Shown: positions 54,406 to 64,000 of the stretch, in pieces | How the letters are laid out: the number at the start of each line of letters is the position of its first letter | Position numbering within the stretch: the first letter of the stretch is position 1 | NCBI RefSeq assembly: GCF_902806685.2 | Contig: NC_048536.1 | Location: 4,960,001-5,024,000 of the forward strand | Length of the DNA: 64,000 nucleotides | From: Maniola hyperantus | Lineage: Eukaryota > Arthropoda > Insecta > Lepidoptera > Nymphalidae | Direction: 5' to 3' | Translations under genes and position numbers: made by a program | Notes under the pieces: generated by a model | Told to the model about the DNA's origin: nothing | Seen by the model: the letters and a program-made list of their open reading frames with translations, nothing else | The model's database searches: none

Positions 54406-54612
54406 ACTAGCTGATACCCGCGACTTCATCCGCGTGGATTTAGGTTTTCAGTGGGATCTCTTTAATTGTCCGGGATAAAAAGTAGACCATGTTACTTTCC
54501 GTCCTTTCAACTATTTATATGCCAAAAATCAAGTCGATTGGTTGCTTAGTTAGGGCTTGAAGGAAGGACAAACAAACAAACACACTTTTGCAATTATATA
54601 ATATTAGTATAG
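54406..54612 (+). repeat. family A repeat, tandem neighbour
   Basis: 'actagctgatacccgcgact' to 'caattatataatattagtat'. Starts 8 bp after the previous copy, in the same orientation. Confidence 0.85.
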
Positions 54613-54914
54613 AATATGGGTAGTGATTTTTGATCTAAATAATGGTTGAATTAGGGAATAACTTCTTCAAACTAAAGATCTTTTGCCACGTATATTTTCT
54701 TTTTACAAAAAAACACCTGCATCAATAAATAATTTAATATACTTTAAACGCTAAAATAATTTAATAGCTATCAATGGACAATTTCTTAGTAGGTTGGTAT
54801 ATTGCATAAGATAATTTATAAGTTTAGGTTACAGCACAAAAGTACCTACTAATTAGCCAAAATTTAGGCTTGATCGTAGTCCAATTATTGAGTAGATACT
54901 TGGCGCACACAGTA
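54613..54914. other. unique AT-rich sequence
   Basis: Nothing recognised. Confidence 0.35.
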
Positions 54915-55319
54915 CAGTACGCGGCCGAAAGTAATGCACCTTTAGAATGAGATATCAGATTTGTAGAGCACTTTCTCTGTCGTTGAGACCGACAAAACGT
55001 CATATAGGTATGAGTGACAGAGACAACGCTCTACAAACCCGAAATGTCATTCTAAAGGCCGATGTACTACCCGTGCGCGATAAGTTGAGACTCGCCTGGA
55101 ATGCAACCCTCCGCCCGCTTCCCCTGTAACTTCCCCTCCAGCTCCCGTGTAGTACTGTAGACAACGCAATTTTTTAACATCTTAGTCTCAAATTGCAGAG
55201 TCGCGGGTGGAAACTTGTAATATTTTTTGTCTACAGTACAACCACGCGTCTGTGGCGTCACCGCCCCCAGGTCTCAACTTATTGCGCACGGGTAGTATAT
55301 TACTTTCGGCCGCGTACTG
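54915..55319. mobile_element. M2 MITE carrying a second MITE
   Basis: Termini CAGTACGCGGCCGAAAGTAA and (reverse complement) CAGTACGCGGCCGAAAGTAA are identical over 20 bp. TA at 54913-54914 and 55320-55321. The internal 'cgtcatataggtatgagtga' is shared with the other M2 copies. Interrupted at 55067-55295. Confidence 0.9.
55067..55295. mobile_element. inner MITE nested in M2, TIR CTACCCGTGCGC(G/A)ATAAG
   Basis: TIR CTACCCGTGCGCGATAAGTT against CTACCCGTGCGCAATAAGTT, extending to GAGAC: 25 bp, one mismatch. TA at 55065-55066 and 55296-55297. Removing it leaves 'cgatgta' joined to 'ttactttcggccgcg', as in the uninterrupted copy at 39.7 kb. A further inverted pair 'tgtagtactgtagacaa'/'ttgtctacagtacaacca' lies inside. 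Confidence 0.92.
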
Positions 55320-55321
55320 TA

Positions 55322-55961
55322 CCTACATACAGTAGGTATATACAGTAGGTAGGGTATAAATTAATATTTGGTAAAAACACTAATTTGCATAACTTATTAA
55401 AAAGTTTGACGGTCGAAAAGAAAATAAAGACACGTTAAAGAAGAAGAAAAACAACAAATGCTCAAAAGACAATGGTTATTTTGGGCGTAACGAAGGAAAA
55501 CGGAGGTTTTATCATGGAAATTACGGGTGAACACTTTTGAATTTTTTTTTCTTTTTCCCGTTTCTTGGTAGAGTCTGTTTTTTAATTATCGTGTTTGGCA
55601 ATTAGTTTCGGGAAACGATCCTTTTTCCCCATTTCCCCCCACTCGCAGACAACTTGTCCTCGGTTAATGAGGTAATTTATAGTCTAAATACAGCACGCCT
55701 AAGTAAGAGAAGATTTCTTTTTATTTCGAAATGGAAATCAGTTATAGCGGGGGCATTTTAATTATTTCATAAGAAGGAAATATTCAGTCGGGGACACTGT
55801 TTTTCTTTAATATCTAAGCATTTAATTTCTAAAAATCGAGATTTGTTTAAAAACTTAAAAATACTCCAATGCCTTTTATAGTTTCTAGGGCTGTAATACT
55901 GAATTATTTACTTTAAAATATTTAGTTTTAGTGCTCTGAGTTTGTTCCGATAGATTTCCTA
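55322..55961. other. unique sequence
   Basis: Nothing recognised. Confidence 0.35.
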
Positions 55962-56368
55962 TTCATACGAAAGTTTGTTTGTTTATCTTTCAATCTTATC
56001 GCAACGGAGCAATGGTCAAAATGATTAGTGAGATGATATATGAGAGAGTGAGATAATATATAGTGAAAAACATCTAGGCTACTTTGATCCAGAAAATCTA
56101 CTCATAGACATCGACCATACCTTGTCTTTTATAATGAGAAGAGTCAAGCGAACAAAATTTTTCACGGTTTTAGAACCAAATAAATCAGCGCCACCTCTTA
56201 GATACCTACTAATGAACGACCTGTTTGAAATCCAGACGCCACTGAGGTTGCTTTGAGGATGACTCAGTGCCATTTTGGTTGTTCAATGACCCTGTCCATA
56301 CAAAGTAATAATATATAAGTCAATGCTCACAGGATATTTAAAAACTAAATCCACGTAGCATCAGCTAG
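55962..56368 (-). repeat. family A repeat interrupted by an unidentified insert of about 220 bp
   Basis: Distal part 'ttcatacgaaagtttgtttg', 'caatcttatcgcaacggagc' and 'taggctactttgatccagaa' runs to about 56100. The head end resumes at about 56325 with 'tcacaggatatttaaaaact' and 'catcagctag'. The intervening sequence ('acctcttagatacctactaa', 'actcagtgccattttggttg') is foreign to the family. No TIR or duplication is certain. Confidence 0.55.
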
Positions 56369-56674
56369 AGTTAGTAAATAAAACTATTTTAATAATAATA
56401 AACGATAGACTAGAGTGATACATTTTCTACTGATCCTTATATTAATGGTCCAATGCGAAACCATGGGGGACAACATGCTTTGAAGTGGGCAAACAAATTG
56501 CTAAGACACTTGGCGGGATTCCGAAGCTATACAGTCCCCAAATGATACACCGCTTTGCGATGGATTATATCGATTGCAGACAGACTCGTTGAAAAGTTTA
56601 TAAGTACGTGTAGTATGTATAATTGGAGCCTTTGTTTTTAGGAAGGTATATACCTACACCTATCTAAGGTATCC
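56369..56674. other. unique sequence
   Basis: Nothing recognised. Confidence 0.3.
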
Positions 56675-56890
56675 ATCATGATCAATCCATCGCCGGCTCA
56701 CTACAGAGCACAGGTCTCCTCCCAGGGCGAGAAGGGTTTTCGCTATGGTCTACCACACTGGCCAAGTGCGGATTGGTAGGCTTCGTACACCTTTGAAAAC
56801 ATTATGGAGAATTCTCAGATATGTAGGTTTCCTCACGATGTTTTCCTTCATCGTTAAAGCAAGTGATATTTAATTACTTTAAACGCACAT
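56675..56890 (-). mobile_element. SINE1 copy, head missing
   Basis: 'ccatcatgatcaatccatcg' to 'attactttaaacgcacata'. The tRNA-like head is absent. Confidence 0.88.
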
Positions 56891-57397
56891 ACGTTTGTAT
56901 GTAACGATGATAACTCGGTGACTCTTTCACGATCTGTCACTTTCTATATTATTAATAGCATACGAATTGTTTCACTAAAACTGTTACGAACTGTTTTGTA
57001 GGTACTCGTTGTAAAATGTAGGGACATAATTACACCAATACCGCAGACTAGCCCAAAAATTACTTCGCATGATAGGTGCTTAGCGTGCCAGATTAGCCTC
57101 ACCCTTCGTAAAAAACAAGAGGGATGCGGTAACCGAAGGCGTCCTGGTGATTTGGCACTTGTAACAAACATCTGTTAGGGCATTTATTACCAACATTAAA
57201 TTTATATCAAACTATCTTTTCCCCCGGGATTCACCCACGATCACATGTCTTATAACAGATAAAAAACTTATAGAGAACATATTTTGTTAAATTTATATTA
57301 GTCTCTAAAGTTAGCCATAAATGTTGATATTCTACTTGTCCACGCAAATAAATGAAAAATTGAGTTATTAGAAATATTTAATGTCAAAGAGAGGTCC
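56891..57397. other. unique AT-rich sequence
   Basis: Nothing recognised. Confidence 0.35.
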
Positions 57398-57737
57398 AAA
57401 GTCGCTCAGTCAGCTATAGAGAGGACTTTGTTAGGAGTTTCCCTGAGGCATAAGATCCGAAATGAGAAGATCCGTAGCAGAACCAAGCTCACTGACATAG
57501 CCGCTAACAAGCTGAAGTGGCAGTGGACAGGCCAGGCCACGCTTGATGTCGGAGTGATAGCTATTGGAGCCAAAAAGTCCTAGAGTGGAGACCGCGTAGT
57601 GTGGGGTACCCCCAGCACGATGAAGTACCGATATAAAGAGTCTGGCGGGAATTGGCTGGATGAGGAAGGCTGAGAACCGGGTGTGGTGGCGCTCATTAGG
57701 GAAAGCCTATGTCAAACTATGGAAGTCCACAGGCTGA
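57398..57737 (+). pseudogene. RTE-type reverse transcriptase C-terminus, frameshifted
   Basis: Frame 1 from 57398 reads KVAQSAIERTLLGVSLRHKI, RNEKIRSRTKLTDIA and KLKWQWTG. A shift then gives SQKVLEWRPRSVG, and another gives GIGWMRKAENRVWWRSLGKA and YVKLWKSTG before TGA at 57735, followed by a TGATAATGATGATGAA tail. The segment order is the RTE-clade C-terminal pattern. At least two frameshifts make it non-functional. It belongs to a different subfamily from 29951-30220 (LGVSLR-IRN-IR variant and TGATGATGA tail, versus the AAT tail). Confidence 0.85.
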
Positions 57738-58489
57738 TAATGATGATGAACAGGGTCTCCCGAAAGTTTTTAATACTGTTATTTATTTTTCAGTTAATGT
57801 TTTGCAAACAACTTGCTGGTGTCACTCTACCTATTGAATGTGAATCTTCGTCACCAGACAACAAACCGCACGCCCACGTCGCGGCTCAAATCAAGGAAAT
57901 TAAAATTTTCAAACAGAGGGCAGTTACACCAAATCCCGGCACTAAAACTCCTATATATATCTCGACGAGCGTTGTAAAAAATCATTGCCTCCGTCTACCC
58001 TCGGCCCTCGGCGAGGCGAGGGGAAAAATCTAATCTGTGCATTTTTTGCGGGACCGCGATGCCACAAAGAATTTCATTTCCCACTGTTCATCCATCTCTA
58101 TTTCACTGACGGCTCTTGTTCTTGCCCCCTCCCCCGCCCGCGGCCCCGCTCCCCCGCAATCCCCTCAGCCGTTTTTTAGACTTCCTCGATTGGAGATAAG
58201 GTTAAGCGAATGTCGTCTTATTAGTGGTTTGTATACGACATTCGTAGCTTCATTTTAATTTATCGCGGCTGCATCGACTTCTTTCGCCACTCTCATCTTG
58301 ATTAAATTCCAAATTTTTCGCTCAAATGTAGGGTATTTTCGAAAACAAATATTTGATTTTAGTATAGGTACACTACAGAAAAACAAATAATTTCGCTTTT
58401 TGTTTTCTTAATTTTAGAATTTTTTACACCTAGGTCCCTACGCCTTTAGTGAATGGGGCTTATTGTGTCACCGCTGTTTATTTTATCAG
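57738..58489. other. unique sequence with a GC-rich pyrimidine block
   Basis: 58115-58170 is strongly C-rich ('cttgccccctcccccgcccg', 'cggccccgctcccccgcaat'). 'ctcggccctcggcgaggcga' near 58000 can fold back. No gene support for the short frames here. Confidence 0.35.
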
Positions 58490-58735
58490 TACTTACCCTT
58501 AGGTATTATTGTTGTGTTTGTTTGTTGGTTTGTTTGTTGGTTTGTTTGTTGGTTTGTTGGTTTGTCCTTCAATTACGTCGCAACGGTGCAACGGATTGAC
58601 GTGATTTTTTGCATGGATATAGATAAAGACCTGGAGAGTGGCATAGGCTACTTTTTATCCCGGAAAATCAAAGAGTTCCCACGGGATTTATAAAAACCTA
58701 ATTCCACGTGGATGAAGTCGCGGGCATCAGCTAGT
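58490..58735 (-). repeat. family A repeat with GTTTGTTG-repeat end
   Basis: 'tgttgtgtttgtttgttggt' with tandem GTTTGTTTGTTG units, 'aattacgtcgcaacggtgca', end 'agtcgcgggcatcagctagt'. Confidence 0.88.
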
Positions 58736-59889
58736 GTTTTGTATAAGTAGATATCTTGTTTTTAGAGAAAAATAAACATTAAATTGGCTATACATTTCTC
58801 TCTTAGAATAACCGAAAGCTATAACGTGATCAATACAAAACGTCTGAACCGGAAGCAGCGAATCGAGCTTTAATTCGTTCACAATACTAAACGTCATGTA
58901 TATCAATATAATAATCCTCATATATAAAAATCGATAAGCGAAAGTCAAACTTTAATTGTATTACTAACACAATCAAAATGGGCCTCCACGAAAACAGCAC
59001 AACACAATTGTGTACAATTGACATTCAAATCGGTGGACATTGACGCTTTGTGTTTTTATTGCCACTTATTGACTGGTAATTGTCAATAAATTCCTACGGG
59101 ATCGGAGTTTAATGTGGGTTTGGGTGAAAAAAGTTATGTTTTATTAATATTTTTACGAGAGCGTTTAGGAACGCCGATAAGATCTGCGCTGGGAAGTTTT
59201 TTTCTTTCAATTTCCGTCACGATTTGTACACTCATTATTGGTGAGTCGATGGGGGCGATAGGGGCACTGGTCGCATGCTATCGAGAGTGCGATGTTATCG
59301 TATCTCTTAGCGACTTTCATCGGGGCTTTCGATTGTCCCCGGCCTCCCCCTTTCTTGTAGTCGCCTGTGAAACGTGATTTCAATGACTGCCAGTCGTTAT
59401 GATTTATTTCCGAGCGAATTTATTACGATATGAAACTTGTGAAACTGTTTGTGTAACAAATTTGCGAATCAATGGTTGTCGCTCGTGTGTGATAAATGGC
59501 CGCAAACTTTACTAAAGTAAGAAAAGTAGTAAGTTAAGTAAGATGGCGTATAAGTGCTATATTATTACCTACTATACTAGTAGCAGGTAGGTATATAGAT
59601 ATACTAGTCGTATACTCGGGCTTTTAAAAGAATGTGCGTTCTAACTTGCATATTAAGTTAGAGTACAAGAAAATATTGGTTGACTATTATTATTGCTATC
59701 TATCTATTCCTTATTAAAAGAATATTGTAATAATATTATGTCGTTCATATATTTGTTATATTTGTGTCTAGTGCAAAACAACCAACACGATTTTGATACA
59801 ACTTTCTAGTTCAAAACATCCAATGACACACAGCTTACATACGGGCTAGGCCATAGGCAAAAGCTAAACAATAAATCAACCTACGTGTT
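58736..59889. other. unique sequence
   Basis: 59110-59390 is GC-richer and repeat-free. Otherwise nothing recognised. Confidence 0.35.
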
Positions 59890-60095
59890 ACTAGACGATG
59901 CCCGCAACTTCATCCGCCCAGATTTACATTATTTTTTTTTAAATCTCGTGGGTATGTACCTATTTAATGATTTTTCGGGATCAAAAGTAGCCATGTCGCT
60001 CTCCAGGTTTTGTACTAAAGGTAGGTACCAACCGATGCAAAAAGTCACTTCGATCCGTCGCTCCGTTGTGCCGTGATTGAAGGACAAACCAGAAA
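59890..60095 (+). repeat. family A repeat
   Basis: 'ctagacgatgcccgcaactt' to 'gtgattgaaggacaaaccag'. Lacks the final CTTTCGCATTTATAA because the next copy begins at once. Confidence 0.8.
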
Positions 60096-60101
60096 ATAAA
60101 A

Positions 60102-60330
60102 ATACTAGATACCCTATGCCCGCGACTTCGTTCGCGTGGATTTAGGTTTTTTAAAATCCCTTGATTTTCCGAGATATAACTTTTGTCACTCTCCAGATCT
60201 TTAATTATACCCATGCAAGAAATCACGTCGATCTGTCGCGGTCGCTCCGTTGCGTTGTTGGCTTGCCCTTCACAAGCCAACAAAACAACAAACAAACACA
60301 CTTTCGCATTTATTATATTGGTGGTGATGG
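60102..60330 (+). repeat. family A repeat, tandem neighbour
   Basis: 'ataccctatgcccgcgactt' to 'ctttcgcatttattatattg'. Same orientation as the previous copy and only 6 bp away. Confidence 0.85.
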
Positions 60331-60642
60331 GTAGGTAGTCATATGGGTATTGATAGAATAGGATTATATAATAGATAGAATAGGATAGAAGTTTTTGTAT
60401 TCAAATAAATATTTCCAAGTGAATTGTGGTTCGAAATGCTCTTTCAAAAAGAAATAGCGAGAACTTAGAAAAGGTAAATTAGATTAGGTAGGTACCTATG
60501 TATTCGCTATTTGTACATAATATTATACATATACCTAAGTAAACATGTTCATCATCGAGACACGCAAGATAACCGCTTATTAAACACGTCGCTCGCCGCT
60601 GACATTATCTACCCTCGATCTGCGTTGCGCCACGCGGAATAG
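60331..60642. other. AT-rich unique sequence
   Basis: Nothing recognised. TAGGTAGGTACCTA run at about 60485. Confidence 0.3.
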
Positions 60643-61013
60643 AAAAACCGGTCAAGTGCAAGTTGGACTCGCACACGAAGGGTTCCATACCATCATACAA
60701 GATATCTCAAACCAGTGTTACAAAAAATTATAGCTTCAGCAGCTGTACAAAACTGCAAGTTAATAAGGGACAGCGCCATCTATGATGTAAATATTTTATT
60801 TGGTCGTGACAATTATTTTTTTGTGATGTGACCATAAATTCACGATTTTCGAATTTTTTCCTTTACCTACTTGTCCTGTAAGACATGGCTACTTGCCAAA
60901 TTTCATGATTCTAGGTCAACGGGAAGTACCAGATTTTGAGTCCCTGAGACAGACACGACAGAAAACAAAGTGATCCTATAAGGGTTCCTTGTTTCCTTTT
61001 GAGGCACCGAATC
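60643..61013 (-). mobile_element. family D repeat, short-middle subfamily
   Basis: 'aaaaaccggtcaagtgcaag' to 'ccttttgaggcaccgaatct'. Shares 'cgcacacgaagggttcc' and 'ataccatc' with 3925-4275. Confidence 0.8.
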
Positions 61014-61165
61014 TTGAAAATAGAAGATGTCATTACACTTGTGATCGAAATACTACCTAAGTGAAAACACACTCACACAAAATGTCACAATGGTGACTGA
61101 ATTTAAATGTACTGTATTTTAATTTTATTTTTCTGGGGGCTCGATCTCGGTACCAGCTGAATAAG

Positions 61166-61275
61166 TACCACGCTGGCCAAGTGCGGATTGACAGACTTCA
61201 CAAATCACACACCTTTGAGAAAATTATGGACAACTAAGTATTAGGCAAGCTGGTTTCCTCACGATGTTTTCCTAA
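61166..61275 (-). mobile_element. SINE1 fragment, decayed
   Basis: 'taccacgctggccaagtgcg', 'gagaaaattatggacaacta' and 'cctcacgatgttttccta'. Confidence 0.75.
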
Positions 61276-62955
61276 TATTTTCTAAAAAGATCATACCTCA
61301 CTCCGTGTAAGTCCTCTGAATTTGAATCTACTGTGTTTTTATTTTTATGCACTGAGGACTGGATATGTTTCCCAGCAGTCAATGGGTGGACCACCGTAAT
61401 ACTTTGTTGACATAAATAAATCTACTTACGAGTATGTATATGTAGGTTGTTCACCTGCATTCTACCACAGAACAGCGAGAAATCCACCCACTCGCACGAA
61501 ACCTCAGAAATTCAAGAAACGTTTTTGCACCCAATAATCTTCTTCTAGTCATCTAGTGCCATCTTTTATAGGAAGTTCACACTCGTTAAAAGGCTAACTG
61601 AATTTTATTCAACGCTGCCCTAAACAGTGTACCTACCTACTCCTGATTTAATACCACTGGCGAAGGTTTTTAAGCCAGGATGTTCAATCTACGATCAGAT
61701 CTACGTTTACCTTTTATATTGAGCTGAAACCAATAATAAATAAAGAATTAAAAAGTTCAAATACTGTAAGACTACTGATATCTTTTTATTCTAAGCCCCA
61801 TCGTATATATCCATACATAAGATACCTAGATATACCTAGGTATCTACAAGTAGAGTAGTAAGGAGCGTATTGTGTTGATGTCATATAGAGGGATTAATTC
61901 AACACACGTCTCGTCGCGGTATCTGATCTGAGGGCCGGCTATTTATATTTGATATGCTGTTTATTATTTACTATGGTGAGATAGTGAAGAAATGTTTTGA
62001 GGATTTCCTTTATTTTTATATGGTTACCCACATTTGAAGAAAAACTAATTCGATTGAAATTATTTTTCCAGTAAGATCACAAATACGACGTTGCTAGATT
62101 CGCTCTTTGTCATTTTTACAGATTAGGTATACCTACAACGTCTATACCTTACTTCAAAATATTTCACTCGATTTTTCATTCGCCGAAAAAACTCAACCTG
62201 ATAAAATAAGTTTACCAATACAAAAACTTTGTGAAAAGTCACAACCTAAAAAATTGTTTCACGAATTTAATTATTTTTCGATTAAAAAATCAGCCCTTAA
62301 TCAAGTAGTTCACTCTGACAATCCAAGTTCATATCGAGTGATACTAAATCGGTGTTGTACGAAACGATGTATATGTTTTATATGAATTAATTCCTCGGCT
62401 GACGGGGCCCGAAAGCGATTTACTCACGGGCCAGATGGCGCACGGACAGATCAATTTGATGATTGCAAAAAAACAACCTGTTTGATGTCGTTCGGCTTCT
62501 ATATATACGATACAAGCTCTTTGGCCTTCTTTTGCACACTATTTTAGTTTTCAATGCGAATTTAGATAAAGTCTCGTGATTTTGGTAAGGTCTCTCAAAA
62601 ACGAAAAGTATAATAGGTACCTACTGTAAAAGGATTGCCGCGAAATTCGATTTAAAATGAGAATTATAATGCGAACCGATTATGTCATAATTTTTAACAA
62701 TTTGAAAGTCCAACAGCTGAAATTAATAATAATAATCGATCTATCTATAATAGGTAGTTACTTAGCAACTTCGTTATTTATAACAATTTTTGATAAAATA
62801 CATATTATTTCAAATCATCGGCCGTGTGAAGTGAACTACAGGTAGTTTGAGTCGGTTAGGCATATTTTTCACTTCAGTAAGTTTTCTAGAGGAAATTTTC
62901 CAATTTCTAAATTTTCGTAAACAGTACATTGTACATACGGAATTTAGTAACGTAA
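61276..62955. other. unique sequence
   Basis: No gene recognised. The 92-codon frame 62107-62385 has no motif. A 10-bp hairpin AGATACCTAG/CTAGGTATCT lies at about 61820-61845. Confidence 0.35.
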
Positions 62956-63028
62956 CCCATCATCAACCAATGGTCGGCTCACTACTGAGCACGGGTCCCC
63001 ACTCTCCTCTCAGAATAAGAAGGGTATA
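62956..63028 (-). mobile_element. SINE1 3' fragment
   Basis: 'catcatcaaccaatggtcgg', 'ctcactactgagcacgggtc' and 'tctcctctcagaataagaag'. Only the 3' end of the element. Confidence 0.75.
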
Positions 63029-63084
63029 ATACTATAATAATTTCCTCATTCAATTTTTAAAAGATAGCAATGCTTAGAATAATT

Positions 63085-63400
63085 CATCATCATCCTCATG
63101 ATCAACCCATCGCCGGCTCACTACAGAGCACAGGTCTCCTCTTAGAATGAGAAGGGCTTTGGTATTAGTCTACCAAGCTGACCAAGACCGGATTGGCAGA
63201 CTTCACACACCTATGAGGACATTATGAAGAACTTTCAGGCATGCAGGTTTCCTACCATGTTTTCCTTCACTGATAAAGCAAGTGATATTTAATTACTTAA
63301 AACGACCATAACTCCGAAAAGTTTGAGGTACCTACGAACTCGGTATCGAACCCCCGACCTCCGATTAGGAGGCGGATGTCCTAACCACTAGGCTACCACA
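63085..63400 (-). mobile_element. full-length SINE1 with 13-bp target-site duplication
   Basis: Complete from the (ATC)n tail to the tRNA-like head ('ctaaccactaggctaccaca'). B-box complement 'ggtatcgaacccccgacc'. Flanked by GCTTAGAATAATT at 63072-63084 and 63401-63413. Best evidence in the window for the size (316 bp) of this SINE. Confidence 0.95.
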
Positions 63401-63413
63401 GCTTAGAATAATT

Positions 63414-64000
63414 ATTATAATAAGTGTTATGTTTTCCTTATCTTACGGTCATGTTTGGAGTAGGTACGCTTCGCATGTTTTTTTGAACGAACAATTATAA
63501 TAATTACACAGTCATTAGACTACGAAGTGCATGGTCAAATTGCAACATGAAAATTTATTGTGCACAAAAAATGGCACTTTTAGTAAACATGTTTTTTAAC
63601 TGGAGCCAAAAAAATATTTTCATATTCTAGCTGAAAATTGTTACTTTCCCGACGCAAGCCCGCGTCTGGCGCGGACGTAGGGCGTGCACACGTGCGCTCA
63701 TCAACTAATGGTCCGTGCGCGGCATTTGAACCGAGCCTACACGTACAAAACAACCGCCTCTACTCCTAGGCCTGCTTTCGGCGCAAAATTATAACGTGTA
63801 AAACACGGCCTCTCCTTGCATTCCGCGCACGGGATTTTTATGAATGGCGCGATTATTATTCGCATTTTAAACTCGAATGCGGTGCTATTCTCCCCGAGAC
63901 GTATATAGCAATATTCGTAACGAGTTTTCTCAGCGCTGCTACCTAATTTCAGGTCGAGGGTATGTATGAATGTAGAGTGCTCTGCGGCACTGTATCGCCG
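63414..64000. other. unique sequence ending in a GC-rich block
   Basis: 63640-63960 is GC-rich and repeat-free ('acgcaagcccgcgtctggcg', 'ggcctctccttgcattccgc'), with 'tttttatgaatgg' and 'gcgattattattcgc' cores. It may be a regulatory or first-exon region of a gene lying beyond the window. Not provable here. Confidence 0.3.

Noticed and set aside
57683..58033. 116-codon open frame after the RTE remnant
   Set aside because: Begins out of frame inside the LINE pseudogene and runs into unrelated sequence. No coherent protein features.
59981..60301. 106-codon minus-strand open frame
   Set aside because: Lies entirely within two tandem family A repeats, and the same translation pattern arises from other copies.

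Overview
The window looks like about 64 kb of lepidopteran (moth or butterfly) nuclear DNA. It is AT-rich, shows no bacterial gene organisation, and is densely seeded with short interspersed repeats typical of Lepidoptera: tRNA-headed SINEs of the HzSINE1 type, repeats carrying the head GCCCGCGACTTCGTCCGCG, GGTTCCGTACC repeats, RTE-clade LINE tails, and TA-flanked MITEs. I cannot name the species.

No convincing host exon, rRNA or functional tRNA was found on either strand. The longest open frame (141 codons, 2510-2935) is no longer than chance predicts for 64 kb of AT-rich DNA read in six frames. The only protein-coding remnants I recognise are dead transposon pieces: two RTE reverse-transcriptase C-termini (29951-30220 minus, 57398-57737 plus) and pieces of pogo-like transposases in two TIR/TA elements (6108-7188 and 31218-32826). 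The window is best read as a long intron or intergenic regulatory stretch.

Names used below. Family A: head GCCCGCGACTTCGTCCGCG, other end CTTTCGCATTTATAATATT. Family C: the same head, then a different body ending in GATCTATCAACGCACAGC plus CAGT repeats. Family E: a related head with a third body. Family D: ends GGTTCCGTACC and GCACTTGGCCGG. Family F: begins AACCGACTTCAAAA. SINE1: HzSINE1-like. SINE2: head AGCCTCAATAGCTCAAC. SINE3: tRNA-like head plus a body containing GCCACGGCCGAAGCC. Plus strand for A, C and E means the copy reads from the head for A and toward the head for C. These strand labels are only for comparing copies. M1-M8 are MITE-like inverted-repeat elements.

Layout. 0-10 kb: family A/C/D copies, an M1 MITE, and a pogo-like deletion derivative sitting precisely in a family A tail. 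10-20 kb: SINE1/SINE2 cluster and family C pairs. 20-31 kb: mostly unique sequence with two MITEs and an RTE LINE tail. 31-37 kb: pogo-like element split by a family D insertion, then two local tandem arrays (33.5-34.3 kb and 36.6-37.0 kb). 37-46 kb: mixed repeats, including a SINE3 copy interrupted by family C. 46-54 kb: the richest stretch for possible cis-regulatory sequence (two local duplications, perfect palindromes, paired HMG-box-like sites), with an M1 MITE fused to a 215-bp hairpin. 54-64 kb: nested MITEs, RTE remnant, SINE1 cluster. Several insertions can be ordered in time from nesting and target-site duplications.
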